Origin: Furcasterigmium furcatum
Taxonomy: Eukaryota > Ascomycota > Sordariomycetes > Glomerellales > Plectosphaerellaceae
NCBI GenBank assembly: GCA_001599815.1
Contig: BCIA01000002.1
Location: 620,001 to 684,000 of the forward strand
DNA length: 64,000 nucleotides
Reading direction: 5' to 3'
This document shows positions 52,243 through 63,582 of this stretch, one piece after another. The position numbers and the translations under genes are program-made. A model generated the notes under the pieces. That model did no database searches. It saw only the letters and a list, made by a program, of their open reading frames with translations, and was not told the DNA's origin. Positions within the stretch are counted from its first letter, which is position 1. Each line of letters begins with the position of its first letter.

Positions 52243-52657
52243 ACGCAGGGGATTTGGTTTGGGCTTGCATTTTCTTGGGTGCTAGGGATCATCTCATTCA
52301 GCGTCCGCCCCCCCTGGGCGGCCTGTGTCGGCAACGAAAAATATCATCTACAGGAGGATGGTGGAAACTAGCTGGGATTACGACCGTCATGAGCACATGC
52401 GGATAAAACGCTGGGTGGGTCACGAGGAAGGGTGCGTGGTACGCTTGATCATAGTATATAATAAGGGGTTTTCAAATGTCCATATGAGTACACGTGGTGG
52501 GACAAGGCCTGTGGCCATACATGCAGCCACGCAAGAAACACCCCATATCTTGCTGCAAATCCATCATCTTTCCACCTCACACTTGTCCTCTAACCCAATT
52601 GAACAATGGTAGTACACGGGGGAATCGGTCCCCTGATGCTTTCATCACGAGCAGAGC
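52243..52657. other. Convergent 3' region
   Basis: About 415 bp between convergent genes, A/T-richer, with TATATAATAAGG near 52456. It holds both 3' UTRs. No gene seen. Confidence 0.5.
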
Positions 52658-53287
52658 CTACAGCTCTCCCCTGAAGAGCATGTCCTTCCGCTTCGTCCTC
52701 TCGATCCTCGCCTTTGTCCTGACCGCGCCCCAGCGGCCCTTAAGGACATCCATCCTCTTCTCGAGCCTCTCCTTGTGCTCCCGCGGGGCGTCCGTGCAGA
52801 TGGTGATGAAGACCTTGGAGCAGTTGAACTTCGTGGCGAGCTTGGTTACGCTCCAGGCGATGGGGTCCTCGGCACGAAGGCGGCGGATCTCGGCCACGTC
52901 TTCCTGAGACAGGTGATAGCTGGGGTTGCGGGACTTGACATTCAGTGCCGGGGGCAGCTTGGGTTCGGATGTGGTGGAGGCGGATCTTTGGGAGGCGGGG
53001 GATGAGGCGAAGAGGGTGGAGAGGTCGGCGTGCCTCCTTCGGGGGTCGGACTTGGGGAGGAACTTGAGGGGCGTGTGGTAGACGGAGGCTTCGGCGGCGG
53101 GAGGGTTGAAGATGATGGTATCAGAGCCGGTGGAGGAGGGCGCGAAGTCGGGATGCGGCGCGATGTTAAGGGCGCGTTTTGTGCGGGAGAAGGTCTGGTG
53201 AGAGCGTCTGGTTACGGTCGTGCCGTGGGAGGCGAAGCCGGAGAGCAGGCTCTTGGCCGCTGGGCGGACGATGGTGCGGGCGTCCAT
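52658..53287 (-). CDS. mrpl20: Mitochondrial large-subunit ribosomal protein L20 (mL58)
   Basis: Single exon, 209 residues from the ATG at 53287 (the frame extends further but only from non-ATG codons). It is a fungal-specific structural protein of the mitochondrial 54S subunit. The start MDARTIVRPAAKSLLSGFAS is a basic, Ser/Ala-rich presequence followed by TRRSHQTFSRTKRALNIAPH. The conserved body has DTIIFNPPAAEASVYHTPLK, FLPKSDPRRR, SYHLSQEDVAEIRRLRAEDP, WSVTKLATKFNCSKVFI and the closing ERLEKRMDVLKGRWGAVRT. A basic tail RTKRKDMLF suits rRNA contact. Length and motif order match Mrpl20-type proteins of other ascomycetes. Confidence 0.9.
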   Translation of the reverse strand: MDARTIVRPAAKSLLSGFASHGTTVTRRSHQTFSRTKRALNIAPHPDFAPSSTGSDTIIFNPPAAEASVYHTPLKFLPKSDPRRRHADLSTLFASSPASQRSASTTSEPKLPPALNVKSRNPSYHLSQEDVAEIRRLRAEDPIAWSVTKLATKFNCSKVFITICTDAPREHKERLEKRMDVLKGRWGAVRTKARIERTKRKDMLFRGEL

Positions 53288-55273
53288 CTTGTCGGCGGTG
53301 ATCTCAGCTGATGATGGCACCAGGCGCGGAGAAGAGGTGCTGAGGAGCAATGAGCGGAATAGGACTGTTGTAGTCCTCGTTGGATGCTCCGGTAGAGGTG
53401 TCGAGACGGCAAATGAAGCGGCTCGGGGGCTTTACCGCAATGCCGTCGTCAATAGGCTGTCGCGTGCGGCCGTGTCGTGATCTCTAGCATATTTGGTAGG
53501 CGTGCATGTTCTCGAAGTTTTTTGGCCAGTGCCGGGATGTTGCTTAGGTAAGGAGAGTCAGTCACGTGGACATGCTCGAGTTTCGGAGCTTGGACCAGCT
53601 GGGTGGGATTGCCCAAACCGGCCGGCACAACCCGCTGTCTGCGTCGCCGAGACAGGGATGATTCTTCGACGGACTTGGATTCTTGAGTAAGTACTTCCAC
53701 TGACAGGATGGTCTGTCTGGTCATGCAAGCCACGAGGGCGAGGATCCCGAGATGGCTCACTAACAGTCCAGGGAACAGCCGGCCAGCTCGGTCTGATTAT
53801 AGGATATGCGCACTGATTCTTGGTTTATACCCTGCGCCCAAGGAAACATGTTGCGTCATTGGCCGTTCTCGAGGAGAAGGGATCGGCGACCCTGGAAACA
53901 GACAGCTTTGAGCGAGCGGGAGGGTCCAAGGGTCCTCGTTGCCTCGGTCGGTCTCACGGAGGACATTGGACCCCGATATGCCGTGCCCGACGCAAGGTTG
54001 AAATGGCCGCACGCGGTGTTCCGTGGGCGAACTCGAGACCATCAGGTTCAGCTCACTTCGCCGGCTTGAGGTTCTTTATGCGCTGCGCTCAGCCACCTGA
54101 CGATGGATGGCTAAGAATACACTCGCATAATTTCCGTGGAAGCCGGAGGCAGGACGTCAGCTCATGCGCGTCACTTGACCTAGAATGCCGGCCGGTACCA
54201 CGTTGGCGACCATTAAAGCGCAAATCCCCTGAATGCACAGGCTGTCCAGCAGCAGCAGGTCGGCCAGTCCGCCCAGGGGTTCAGGGGGGCGAGTTTGGCC
54301 GGTTGGGCACCGGAGGTGGATGAAGCTGGTGTTAGTGCTCCTTGGTTGCTCTTGGGTATCAGGGGAACTGGACGACTGGAATAAATTGCCTTTGCCGGTC
54401 TTGCAACATGCGACACAAGTGCTGCTGTCAAGTTGAAGCTTGCGCCGTTTTAATCACCCGACTCCGCATAAAATCAATCACTTGGTTCAGACCTGCAGCT
54501 TCAAGTCTCCTTCCCTTTCCCTCCCGTCCCTCCTGCTTCGCTTCCCCTCCTCCAACTCATACTCCAACCTCCTGCTGGTGCCCCTCGTCACCGTAGGTAA
54601 CCCCACTTCACCTGCTTTCTGCCTGCCACTGCCCTGCTTCTCCCAACTCGACGCCGTCCAACCACTCACGAACAAGCCTTTCCCGCGCCTGGTCAGCCCG
54701 ACTGCTGTTGCGTCACAGGGCTTCTCACCTGCACCCAACCCGCGCGAGTCAAACAGACCAGCTCCTCTCCCCAACGCCCTCGCCTTCCATCGGCGTTCGA
54801 GTCTTCTGTCGACATAAAGCAGTCGACTTCCCCGATTCTGCGAGTGATACCCCAGAGTGGTATCAAGGATCCCGCCACCACACGAGTCAAGACCCTGACC
54901 TAGCAACCGGAGCTGCCATCAGCTTCAACTCGAGTGTACCACGACCTTGGCCTGCTTGCATTGCATATTGCAGGCACGCGCTTCAACCCTGATTTTCGGG
55001 TAAGTATCCCGGGTCTGCCCATTTCGTCCCGGGCGGCGGTAGCGATAACGCTCCCCTCATTTGGCTGCGAGGGGCGACCTCTGGTCTGGTCTGGTCACAC
55101 GGCCGCACACCACTTGCTTGACGTCTCCCGTCTCATTCCTCCCGGATTTAAAGCTCTTGGGCCGCAACTCACGCCTCTACCGAACTCCCTGCTGACCTAG
55201 TCGTCCCGCAGTACTCTCGCGACTGGAGCTTTTGCATTCGACAGCGCCACGAGGCAAGCCCTGTATCGATATC
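53288..55273. other. Divergent promoters of mrpl20 and the RRxS orphan
   Basis: 2 kb between two head-to-head genes. The left 200 bp must hold the mrpl20 promoter. From about 54480 the plus strand is C/T-rich, with many CTTCCC words, and it ends in a probable 5' UTR with an intron (listed separately). No protein gene is seen. Confidence 0.5.
55000..55211 (+). other. Probable 5' UTR intron
   Basis: Donor GTAAGTATC at 55000, branch-type CTGAC near 55192-55196, and acceptor CCCGCAG ending at 55211. The 212-nt interval carries all the consensus signals of a fungal intron and ends 62 nt before the ATG at 55274, so it would be an intron in the leader. Confidence 0.6.
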
Positions 55274-56407
55274 ATGGCGACCGGTATGCCCGTCACCGGT
55301 GGGCAGCAGATCCAGCAGAGCCCCGCCATTTCAGAATTGATCGAGAAGGCAACCACAGACAGCGGCGAAGCCACACCTCGCCCCGATGACCTGACCGAGG
55401 ATCCCAAGGAGGATCCCAAGGACGGCAAGAAGAAGCGATCACTATTTGGATTCGGCAAGAAGCGGGACGACGCGATTGCGTCCAAGAACCAGACAACGAG
55501 CTCGAGTTCCGCCGCCACCGCCACCAGACCCCCTCCGCTCCAGAACGAACCCTCGAAGCTGTCCTCGACGACACGATCGACCAGCTCGCCGACCCGGAGC
55601 GAACACCAACCCCTGATGCCCGCCTCCCCCGGCCGTAACTTCGCTGGCTCCCCTCGCATGTCGTCTCCCGCCGGGTCCCAGATCTTTGAACGCGACGTCG
55701 ATTCCGTCACGGCCCTGAAGCCCCAGTCCCCCGCCATCCCCTCGCACATCCAGACGGAGAATTACATTCCCCCGGTCCTCGATGCCTCCTCCGAGGCAAT
55801 CACCGACGAGCGTCTCGATCCTGACAGCGTCGAGATTGTCACCCATGCCCAGCACCAGCCTGCGTCCGTTGCGGTCACTGGTGGGAGCGGCCCCGGTTCT
55901 CATCAGCTCTCCTATGAGCAGCTGGCAGCCTCGTGGGCGGAGGACTTGGGGGCTTTTGCAGACCGTGACGGAGACAACGCCTCAAACTATGGGTCGCTCG
56001 ATAATGCCGACGTTCGCAGGCTGAGCTTCATCTCCTTTGCCGACGTTGTCCAAGCCGAACACACCTCCGGGGGCGCGGCAGCTTCCCGCGAGTCCATGCA
56101 TCTGGCGGGTCTGACCTCGCTTTCTGCGAACCGATCACCGTCTCCTATTCGATCGCCCGTCTCCTCCCAGGAAGGATTGGGAACCTCGCCCCCCACAAGC
56201 AACCCAGGCTCGATCAAGGGTGTCGAGATGTCACCGGTACGAAAGCCCGTGGGAGGTGCCGGCAGCCCAATCTCATCCCACCATCCCCTCAGCAATGGCG
56301 ACATCAACATCGAGACCATGTCGCAAGCGTTACGCCGAACCGGCAGCAAGGACTTTGGGGCGTCCCGCAGCTTCCCCGTCAGCCCCGTGGAGGGCCCATC
56401 CCGTTGA
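55274..56407 (+). CDS. Uncharacterised Ser/Pro-rich protein with PKA-like sites
   Basis: Single exon, 377 residues from the ATG at 55274 (ATCATGGC). The chain is largely disordered, with a basic KDGKKKRSLFGFGKKRDD (about 49-66), Ser/Thr-rich segments, and a more ordered stretch LSYEQLAASWAEDLGAFADR (about 213-232). Near residue 245 it has NADVRRLSFISFADVVQAE. This includes an RRxS site (Ser251) that fits PKA or another basophilic kinase. Near 350 it has ETMSQALRRTGSKDF, with Ser358 in a second basic site. These two islands look conserved in type for filamentous fungi, but I cannot name the family. It probably acts as a regulated scaffold or adaptor; that is a guess from composition. A 5' UTR intron is predicted upstream. 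Confidence 0.75.
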   Translation: MATGMPVTGGQQIQQSPAISELIEKATTDSGEATPRPDDLTEDPKEDPKDGKKKRSLFGFGKKRDDAIASKNQTTSSSSAATATRPPPLQNEPSKLSSTTRSTSSPTRSEHQPLMPASPGRNFAGSPRMSSPAGSQIFERDVDSVTALKPQSPAIPSHIQTENYIPPVLDASSEAITDERLDPDSVEIVTHAQHQPASVAVTGGSGPGSHQLSYEQLAASWAEDLGAFADRDGDNASNYGSLDNADVRRLSFISFADVVQAEHTSGGAAASRESMHLAGLTSLSANRSPSPIRSPVSSQEGLGTSPPTSNPGSIKGVEMSPVRKPVGGAGSPISSHHPLSNGDINIETMSQALRRTGSKDFGASRSFPVSPVEGPSR

Positions 56408-59400
56408 AGTGCACACTTTCGAATTACAACACCACCAGGCCAACTGGATTTTACGACCAGCACAACATGGAGAACAGGTTAGGGACATGATTCAATTCAC
56501 AATGATACCAGACAGGCGATGTGGCTTTTTGTTGCTTCTTTCTTTTCCGCCTTGTTGGTTCGTTGCGCGTTTTTGCCGGATTTCATTGGCTAGCAGAGGG
56601 AGCATATACCGTCTACGAGCGAGGGCGAGGATTTAAGCCGCCGTGTCCCAGTGGCAAGGGAAAACGAGAGCGTGGAAGGAGGCGGAACCGACTGTCTGAC
56701 GAGACCCGAAGGATAAGGACGATATCAAATCACGCCCTACATTATACGTTTATCATGGGGACAGAGGGTGTGAGTGGACATGGAATAATACGGCGTGTTT
56801 TCGTTTCATCCAGGACTTGTTTCCCTCCTGGGAAGGGTGTCGCCCGAAATCGATGTCAAGCGAGATGATGAGGATGACGATGATGACGAGGAGGAGTACA
56901 GTAGCATTCATGCCCTCCAAGGCAGCTCGTTCATGCCCGAAATAATCATCACTAGTGTCTTCGAGGATCTCCCGCCCCTTGGTCCATCGATATTCGCTAG
57001 TGGATGGGTCCCTCCAAGACATTGGGGTGTCCGTGGTTGCGTGGGCCGCCGCGCGGGTGTCTGTGTGGTAAGACCTCGGGAATCGCGCGTTGGCTGTTCC
57101 TTCGTCCGAAGAGTGGCTTCCGCGCGGGCGGCGGGTAGGTCGTCTGTGTGTCTTGGGCGAGTGGGGGGAGGGAGCCTCGCGCGGACAAGGCGGCAAGGCT
57201 CATGGGGCGATGTTGCTCGTGTTGAGGGATCCGATGAAACGTAGGTGAGGAGTGAGGTGAGCTGCCGGAGATTGGCGTGAGCCAGGGAGACAGACAGACA
57301 CAGGCAGACGTACACGTGGACAGTGTGGTTGTGACAATGCGAGTTGGTCTGGGGAACGGGGCCCGAGTCCAGGCTGCTGGGATCGTCTGAGCCGTGGACC
57401 TGCAGGAGGTTTGGGTGTGGTTGATGAGTGATGATCCCTGGCTGAGGCCGGGGTGCGAAGTCTGGGGTGCTGTGTTCCGGGAGAGGAAAGAAGATTAGAG
57501 GGCTGGACTGGGGTGGTCAGAGACGAGGGTCTGAATTTCGCAAGTAACTTTTAAGTTGCATGGAGGTGGTATATTGCAAGGCTGCCGGCATTCGGCAACG
57601 GTGGCAGCGCCGGGCTGCCCGTTTGAACTGCTGGCTGGATATGCGCTTGAGACCAGATCCCTCACGGCAAATAGAGAGGTCATCTCCGGTATCCGAAACT
57701 TAATAATAAGCAGCCAGGTCCATCTGGTTCTTCCTTGCATTGCCGTGTATCTTTTCTTTGATTTGGCCGCCGTGGGTGGCTTGAAATCCGGGCTGCGGCG
57801 GTTCATCTGATGAGAAAACGAGGACTGATGACATGGTGATCCTGTCGAGGAAACAATAGACTGCCCAAGACGGCATGGCGCTGGCGCATTGTGTCTAACC
57901 CCGGGACTTATGTACTTGATCCCGCAACCCAATGATGAGACGGGGATGTGTCTCTGCGCCGTCTTCGCCTGGTGTTGTCCTTGCTTTTTCCCTCGGAACG
58001 TGGGAAACCAGGAGTGACGGTGAAGTCAGGTCACGACGCCGCCCCCTGTTGATCGCCGGCCTGGGCGATCCTGGTGGTGAACTTGTGGCTTGAAAGTCCA
58101 GGGGTTCTGGAGAGTCACGTTGGCAGTCATCTCGCAGCGTGATCCTCCGAGATTCCAAGGTCTGAGGAGCAGCAGGCGGGTTTGGCAGGCAGGCCCCTTG
58201 GCAATCTGAAGGGAGTTCCAGGTAGAAAGACAAGATAATTCCGGGCCGAAGACTGACGGCGGAAATCTCGTGAGGTTTGAAGAATATTGACCGAAAGCGA
58301 GATGGATGTGGAACCGATATGCCGGACGCCAATATCACGAACAGCGTTGATCCTCGTGGCCATCCTTCGCTCCCAGAATAAGAACAGGGGTCTGATGGGG
58401 GCGGCTGCGATTACGTTTGGTTGTTGATAAGTTGCGGCCGTTCTGTTCTGCCCATGCCCGGACTGCCAGGGGGATTGGATCATGGATCGAGAGGAATGAT
58501 GGAGCTCCCTCTGTAGGTTTGCTTCTTCAGAATGGTCAGATGTGCCTTCCTCCCCCCGAGAGGCGAAACGACACCCATCTTGGCTGCAACCCCCTGTCGC
58601 GACTGAGCAAAGCCACTGGGCAGAACCAGCTGCAGGTGCTGGCTCTGTCCCTCACGCCGCCTCTTTTGCGCCTCTCACGACACTGGCAGTGGGGTTTCCA
58701 CGGTGGGGCGGAGGCCCTGGAAACAGAACTGGGTGGAGTTTAGCGTGGTCGCCGCTGGAAATTCCCCGCCCGCTAAAGCGTAGGTTTGTCGCGATTCGAA
58801 TCCCACACCACCAAGTACCTCCATTGGCCTGTGAACTGCCCGCTGAACCTCCTCTCCTCCCGCTCCTCCATCCTCAAGAGTGTCCAGCTCCCCGCCGCCG
58901 TAACCATCTCGCCGTGGCCTTGGTACTAGTCATACCTGACGGAGCAGAACCAACACAGCTAGCTGGTAGGCACCTCCACGTCCCACACCCCTCTGCCGGA
59001 CTTGAATGCGCCCTTCGCATCTTCCAAGAGGGGACATCACGTCTGTCCGTCCGAGGCACGAACAGCTTCCTGATACAACCACCTCGAGTGCACCGCCTAG
59101 CTCCCGAGCATCAGCCGACTCGGAAACAGGCACGGAACTCTAAAGCCCGGCCAGAGCTCTCTGCTTGTGCCCCCTCCGCAACAAGCTGCCCTTCTGCGCT
59201 ATAACCTCGACGACTAGCACCGACATACCACGACGACGCCAGGAGGTCCGAGCAACCTTGCACCAACGAGACAAACAAAACAACGCTTTTGCCGTTGCTA
59301 GCCAGCCGGTCTACTCGCCAATCTGGCCGCACGTCCGAGCTTCAATCCTCTGATCTCGGTTCTTCCTGTACGCTCAGAGCTCGGAGCTTGGGGCTCCTTT

Positions 59401-59754
59401 GCCGCACCTCCTCATAAGCTTTCGGCTTGTGACGACGACTTCCAGACCATCCGACAGCTATTATACATGTCCCTCGGGACTTGTTCCTTGCACCGGCCGA
59501 GCTCACGACATACTATGCCCATGAGGACATACATCGAGGCGGAGAAACCAACGAACCCGGCGTTACCTTGAGAATCGAGAACAGGCAGTGGACAGTCCGA
59601 TCGAGCCCGTATACCCTCGATACAAACGACACCTGAAGGGTTCAGAGAAGACAGCCTTGTCCGGAAGAGAAGAGATACCCCCAGAGAAGAAGATCCCGTG
59701 CGACCCTTCCGTGCGACGAGGTACATTGTCAATCGACGGAGTGGCAGCCTGTGA
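56408..59754. other. Long intergenic region upstream of the RasGAP gene
   Basis: 3.3 kb without a recognised gene. The first part has the 3' UTR of the orphan gene and an acidic-looking GATGATGAGGATGACGATGA repeat near 56863. A minus-strand frame at 56753-57196 includes a hydrophobic run (MNATVLLLVIIVILIISLD) but no family. From about 58800 the plus strand is C/A-rich and likely contains the promoter and long leader of the RasGAP gene. Motif-free open frames are ignored. Confidence 0.5.
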
Positions 59755-62700
59755 ATGCCGCCGGACCATGGAATGAACAGGCCACCACCAGCCATGGACG
59801 GACAACGCTATCACAGCAGCAGCGGTGGTGGTGGCCTGGGGACTCACAACACGACGCCGCCTCTCGACTGGCCACCGAACTCCTCCCTCGACAGCTCCTC
59901 CCGCCCCATGGAGCGCACATCATCCACCAATCTGCGCACCAACTTCCGCACCACCGTCGGCGGCCACAACACCATTCGTGCTGTGACACCTGACATGTCC
60001 GAACGAGACGGCGGCAGCGGCAGCGGCCAGGACCCGGCGCCCCAGCCTTCATCGCACGTGGCCCGTGGCTTTGGTTCGACCTCGCCCCAGAGCTCTCCCA
60101 GATCTATCCCGCGCCCTGGGGATGTCGCCCGCCGCCAAGGCGTCGTCTTCCACGAGTCCTTCGGAGCATCCTACGACAGTTCCTCCTCGAGCCCTCCTGC
60201 GAGACAGACAAGCAGCAGCTTCCGTCCCCGAACCCACACCATGGACGGAGCTCTGCGCCAGCACGTTGCCATCGAGAGCCGCCATCGCGTCGGCTCGTTC
60301 TCCTCTGCGGGCTCCCAGCCGCTCTTCGACGACAACAGGGCACCGCCACCACTTCCCGCCCGGCCCTCGGAATCATCGACAGGAGGAAGTATGAGAGAGA
60401 AGAAGGGATCCACCACCAGACGTCTCGTCAAGCGCCAGTCTTCTAGGCCGACCTCCCCCCAGCCCTCGACCCCCTCGGTTGATTCCCTGCCGATCCCCAT
60501 CCCGACCGAGGACGCCAACAAGGTGTTACTACTGATGAAGACATTGTGTGGGCGGATGCGGGGTGAGGTCGAGTACCAGGTCGATGCCGCAGGTCCGTGG
60601 ACAAAAGGCGTTGCGTACGTGGACGAGGAAAGAGGCTCCCTCATGTTCGACTCTGGCCTCAACGGCCCATTCCATACAGCCTTGGTCGTGGATCTGCGGG
60701 GCTGCCGAGTATCACCCCTGAACCTCTCCGATCCGGGGAAAAAGTGCCTGGAGATCGTCTCTGCTCTGCCAGCTCTGGCGCAAGTAGAGCTTCTGCTCCA
60801 TCCACTGGTGCCAGAAGAAGGGGACCTGTGGCTCGCAGCTCTGCTCTGTTGGCAGCAATTACGGCCGCCAAAGGTGAAGATTTCCAACGGCAACAGGGCG
60901 ACGACTCCCACCACTGTCGTAAGACCGCCGTTACGGACCCGGAGCTCCGACAACGCCGCCCCCAAAGCGTCGACGACCCTGATCAAGGTCGGCCAGGTTC
61001 GCTTGTGGGATAAGGGGCTCGCAACATCTCCTCGTGCCATTGTGAAGCGGCCGTCGACGAGAGACTTGCGATCCGTTGCTACTTCTTGGAGACTCGTTTC
61101 GTGTCTTCTGCAGGAGAATGGAGAAATAAGATTGACAACGACTGACGGCGACTCGATCATCGCGGTGGTCGAGCTGTCTCAGCTGTCCCGATGTGCGATC
61201 CAGCACCTGGACAAGTCCGTGCTGGACGATGAGCATTGCATCGCCATATTCCCACACTACTCGGCCCTGTCAACGCAGCTATCCATTTTCCGCCCCGTCT
61301 ACATCGCCCTTGAGAATCGCCTGCTCTTCGAGGTCTGGTTCGTCCTGCTGCGAGCTTTCGCCTTGCCAGATATCTACCAGGTAGAGCCGCCAGAGACGGG
61401 TCAGGTCTCCGAGATCCTAGACCTCGAAGCAGACCTGACAGGCGAGATCTTCAGGGTTGAAAAGACATTGACAGTGCGAGTGACCGAGGCAAAGCTGCGA
61501 CCAAAACTCGGCTCAACCGATACTTCCTCTTTCGTCGAGAGCCGGCCGCCGAAGAACGACACCGATCCGATTGTGGGCAATTACTTTGCAGAAGTCATCC
61601 TCGACGGCGAAGTAAGAGCACGCACACCCATCAAAACCGGAACCAAGAACCCCTACTGGAGGGAGGAGTATCTATATCAAGACCTGCCGCCAACGATGCC
61701 GTTTCTCTCTGTCATTCTGAAACGGGTTGATGGCAATCTCGACATCTTCCATTCTCAACTGCAAGCCTCAACGAATGTTTCCAAGTTCAGCAATCTCTCC
61801 GAGACGCTCTGCGGCTCGGTTGACATTTCCCTTGACCAGGTAGAGCGGGGCAAGGACTCTGATCGGTGGCTCGAGATCCATGACGAGCACCAGCAAGTAC
61901 TGGGGACGATGCTCGTCAAGGTCAACCACGAGGAACTCATTGTTCTCCATTCCAAGGAATATTCAGAGCTCTCTACCCTACTGCACAGCTTCCCCTCCGG
62001 CCTCACCGCACAGATCGCCAGCGCGCTGCCAGGCCAGCTCAGGAAACTCTCGGAGGTATTCCTCAACATCTTCCAGGTCTCCGGGCAGGCCAACGAGTGG
62101 CTTCAGACCCTGGTGGAGGACGAGATCGACGGTGTCGGCAGCCAGTCCCAGATGAGAAAGTTCCGCTTCGGCAACCGCCTGAAGTCGAACGAGTCGCTCG
62201 AATCCGCGAGTGATCGCGAGCACTTCGTGCGGGAGACCGGCAGGTCCCTCGCCGGAGAAGCTAACCTGCTGTTCAGAGGCAACACGCTGCTTACGCAAGC
62301 GCTCGAGTTTCACTTGAGACGAGCAGGCAAAGAATACCTCGAGCACATGCTGGCGGCCAAGGTCAACGAGATCAACGAGCTGAACCCGAACTGCGAGGTC
62401 GATCCGAGCAAGATGAAGCCTGGAGAGAACCTCCAGCAGAATTGGGATCGCCTCCTGCAGATGGCCACTGAGATTTGGCAGTGCATCAGCAAAGACCCGA
62501 CAAAATGCCCGCCGGAGCTGCGATCGATCCTCAAGTATGTGCGCGCCGTCGCCGAAGACCGCTATGGCGACTGGTTGAGGACGGTGAAATACACCAGTGT
62601 CTCGAGTTTCCTCTTCCTGCGATTCATCTGCCCGGCGATCCTGAGCCCGAAGCTTTTCGGCCTCCTGCCTGATCATCCCCGACCTCGAGCGCAGCGCACA

Positions 62701-63582
62701 TTCACCCTCATCGCGAAGGCTCTGCAAGCCCTCGGAAATCTCACGACCTTCGGCAAGAAAGAGGACTGGATGGAGCCAATGAACAAGTTCCTGAACGCAC
62801 AGCGCACTTCCATCAGAGACTACATCGACTCCATCTGCGCCATTCCCGTGCAGACTACCAAGGTTCCCGTGGGCCCTTCATATTCCACCCCCATGACGAT
62901 CCAGGCCCGTCTCTCGCCCAATGCTCGCGAAGGCTTCCCGGCCCTACCTCATCTCATTGATCACGCTCGTAACTTTGCGGCCCTGGTCAAGCTCTGGACA
63001 CAGGTCAACCCGCTTGCGTCCCCGGACCATGCGCTGAACAACTTTGACGGTGGAGATGATATTCTCATCTTCAACGAGATGTGCATCGCCCTGCAACAAA
63101 GGACTGACACGTGTCACGCGAAATTTGAGAGCTTCCGCGTGCCAGATTCGGCCTCGCCGTCGGTGTCTGACCTTGCTGAGGTCCTCGAGCATAGTACTAT
63201 GCTAGACACAAGCAGCGCATCGTTTGGGACGCCCGGCATGACAGTGTCTTCCCCAGAGACTTACAACTCACCGCACTTCGATACACTGAGGCCCCCGGGA
63301 TCGGCGGGCAGCGATCTGACGCTTGAGCCTGCTTCGTCTTCTCGGCGCAGTCGCGAGCACAGAAGGGGCAGAGAGGTTTCGCAATCCATGAGGCACGTTT
63401 CTGGCCAGTCGGACATGAGTTCCTCAGGCAGCGGAGGCACGCTCAAGCGACACGCCAACGGGAGGCGGAACATCCTGTCGGGCATCATGAAGCCGTTTGG
63501 CCGAAGCGACTCGCCCGATGGCTCTTCGTCCCTGTCCCGATCGGGCAAGAGTCTAGAGAGGACGTGGAACCAGGGGGGTTAG
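59755..63582 (+). CDS. RasGAP with PH-like and C2 domains, Bud2-type
   Basis: Single exon, 1275 residues from the ATG at 59755 (a second Met at 59773 is also possible). Residues 1 to about 250 are Ser/Pro/Gly-rich and disordered. PH-like regions lie at about 260-380 and 410-545. A C2 domain (about 570-710) has LTVRVTEAKLRPKLG and GTKNPYWREEYLYQDLP. The RasGAP domain (about 770-1070) has the arginine finger Arg841 in LLFRGNTLLTQALEFHLRRA and the FLR-type motif FLFLRFICPAILSPKLFG with Arg956, then FGKKEDWMEPMNKFLNA. The tail is Ser-rich and basic. The C2 plus RasGAP order is that of yeast Bud2, the GAP for the polarity GTPase Rsr1/Bud1. So it probably ends Ras-like signalling at sites of polar growth or septation. 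Other GAPs (IRA, Gap1) have different layouts. Confidence 0.88.
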   Translation: MPPDHGMNRPPPAMDGQRYHSSSGGGGLGTHNTTPPLDWPPNSSLDSSSRPMERTSSTNLRTNFRTTVGGHNTIRAVTPDMSERDGGSGSGQDPAPQPSSHVARGFGSTSPQSSPRSIPRPGDVARRQGVVFHESFGASYDSSSSSPPARQTSSSFRPRTHTMDGALRQHVAIESRHRVGSFSSAGSQPLFDDNRAPPPLPARPSESSTGGSMREKKGSTTRRLVKRQSSRPTSPQPSTPSVDSLPIPIPTEDANKVLLLMKTLCGRMRGEVEYQVDAAGPWTKGVAYVDEERGSLMFDSGLNGPFHTALVVDLRGCRVSPLNLSDPGKKCLEIVSALPALAQVELLLHPLVPEEGDLWLAALLCWQQLRPPKVKISNGNRATTPTTVVRPPLRTRSSDNAAPKASTTLIKVGQVRLWDKGLATSPRAIVKRPSTRDLRSVATSWRLVSCLLQENGEIRLTTTDGDSIIAVVELSQLSRCAIQHLDKSVLDDEHCIAIFPHYSALSTQLSIFRPVYIALENRLLFEVWFVLLRAFALPDIYQVEPPETGQVSEILDLEADLTGEIFRVEKTLTVRVTEAKLRPKLGSTDTSSFVESRPPKNDTDPIVGNYFAEVILDGEVRARTPIKTGTKNPYWREEYLYQDLPPTMPFLSVILKRVDGNLDIFHSQLQASTNVSKFSNLSETLCGSVDISLDQVERGKDSDRWLEIHDEHQQVLGTMLVKVNHEELIVLHSKEYSELSTLLHSFPSGLTAQIASALPGQLRKLSEVFLNIFQVSGQANEWLQTLVEDEIDGVGSQSQMRKFRFGNRLKSNESLESASDREHFVRETGRSLAGEANLLFRGNTLLTQALEFHLRRAGKEYLEHMLAAKVNEINELNPNCEVDPSKMKPGENLQQNWDRLLQMATEIWQCISKDPTKCPPELRSILKYVRAVAEDRYGDWLRTVKYTSVSSFLFLRFICPAILSPKLFGLLPDHPRPRAQRTFTLIAKALQALGNLTTFGKKEDWMEPMNKFLNAQRTSIRDYIDSICAIPVQTTKVPVGPSYSTPMTIQARLSPNAREGFPALPHLIDHARNFAALVKLWTQVNPLASPDHALNNFDGGDDILIFNEMCIALQQRTDTCHAKFESFRVPDSASPSVSDLAEVLEHSTMLDTSSASFGTPGMTVSSPETYNSPHFDTLRPPGSAGSDLTLEPASSSRRSREHRRGREVSQSMRHVSGQSDMSSSGSGGTLKRHANGRRNILSGIMKPFGRSDSPDGSSSLSRSGKSLERTWNQGG

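Noticed and set aside
56753..57196. Minus-strand frame with a hydrophobic segment
   Set aside because: One hydrophobic run in a Pro/Arg-rich frame, no conserved motif and no good exon structure; probably 3' UTR of the neighbouring gene on the other strand.
58780..58815. B-box-like GATTCGAATCCC suggesting a tRNA
   Set aside because: The T-stem does not pair, and no closing acceptor stem or cloverleaf can be built around it.
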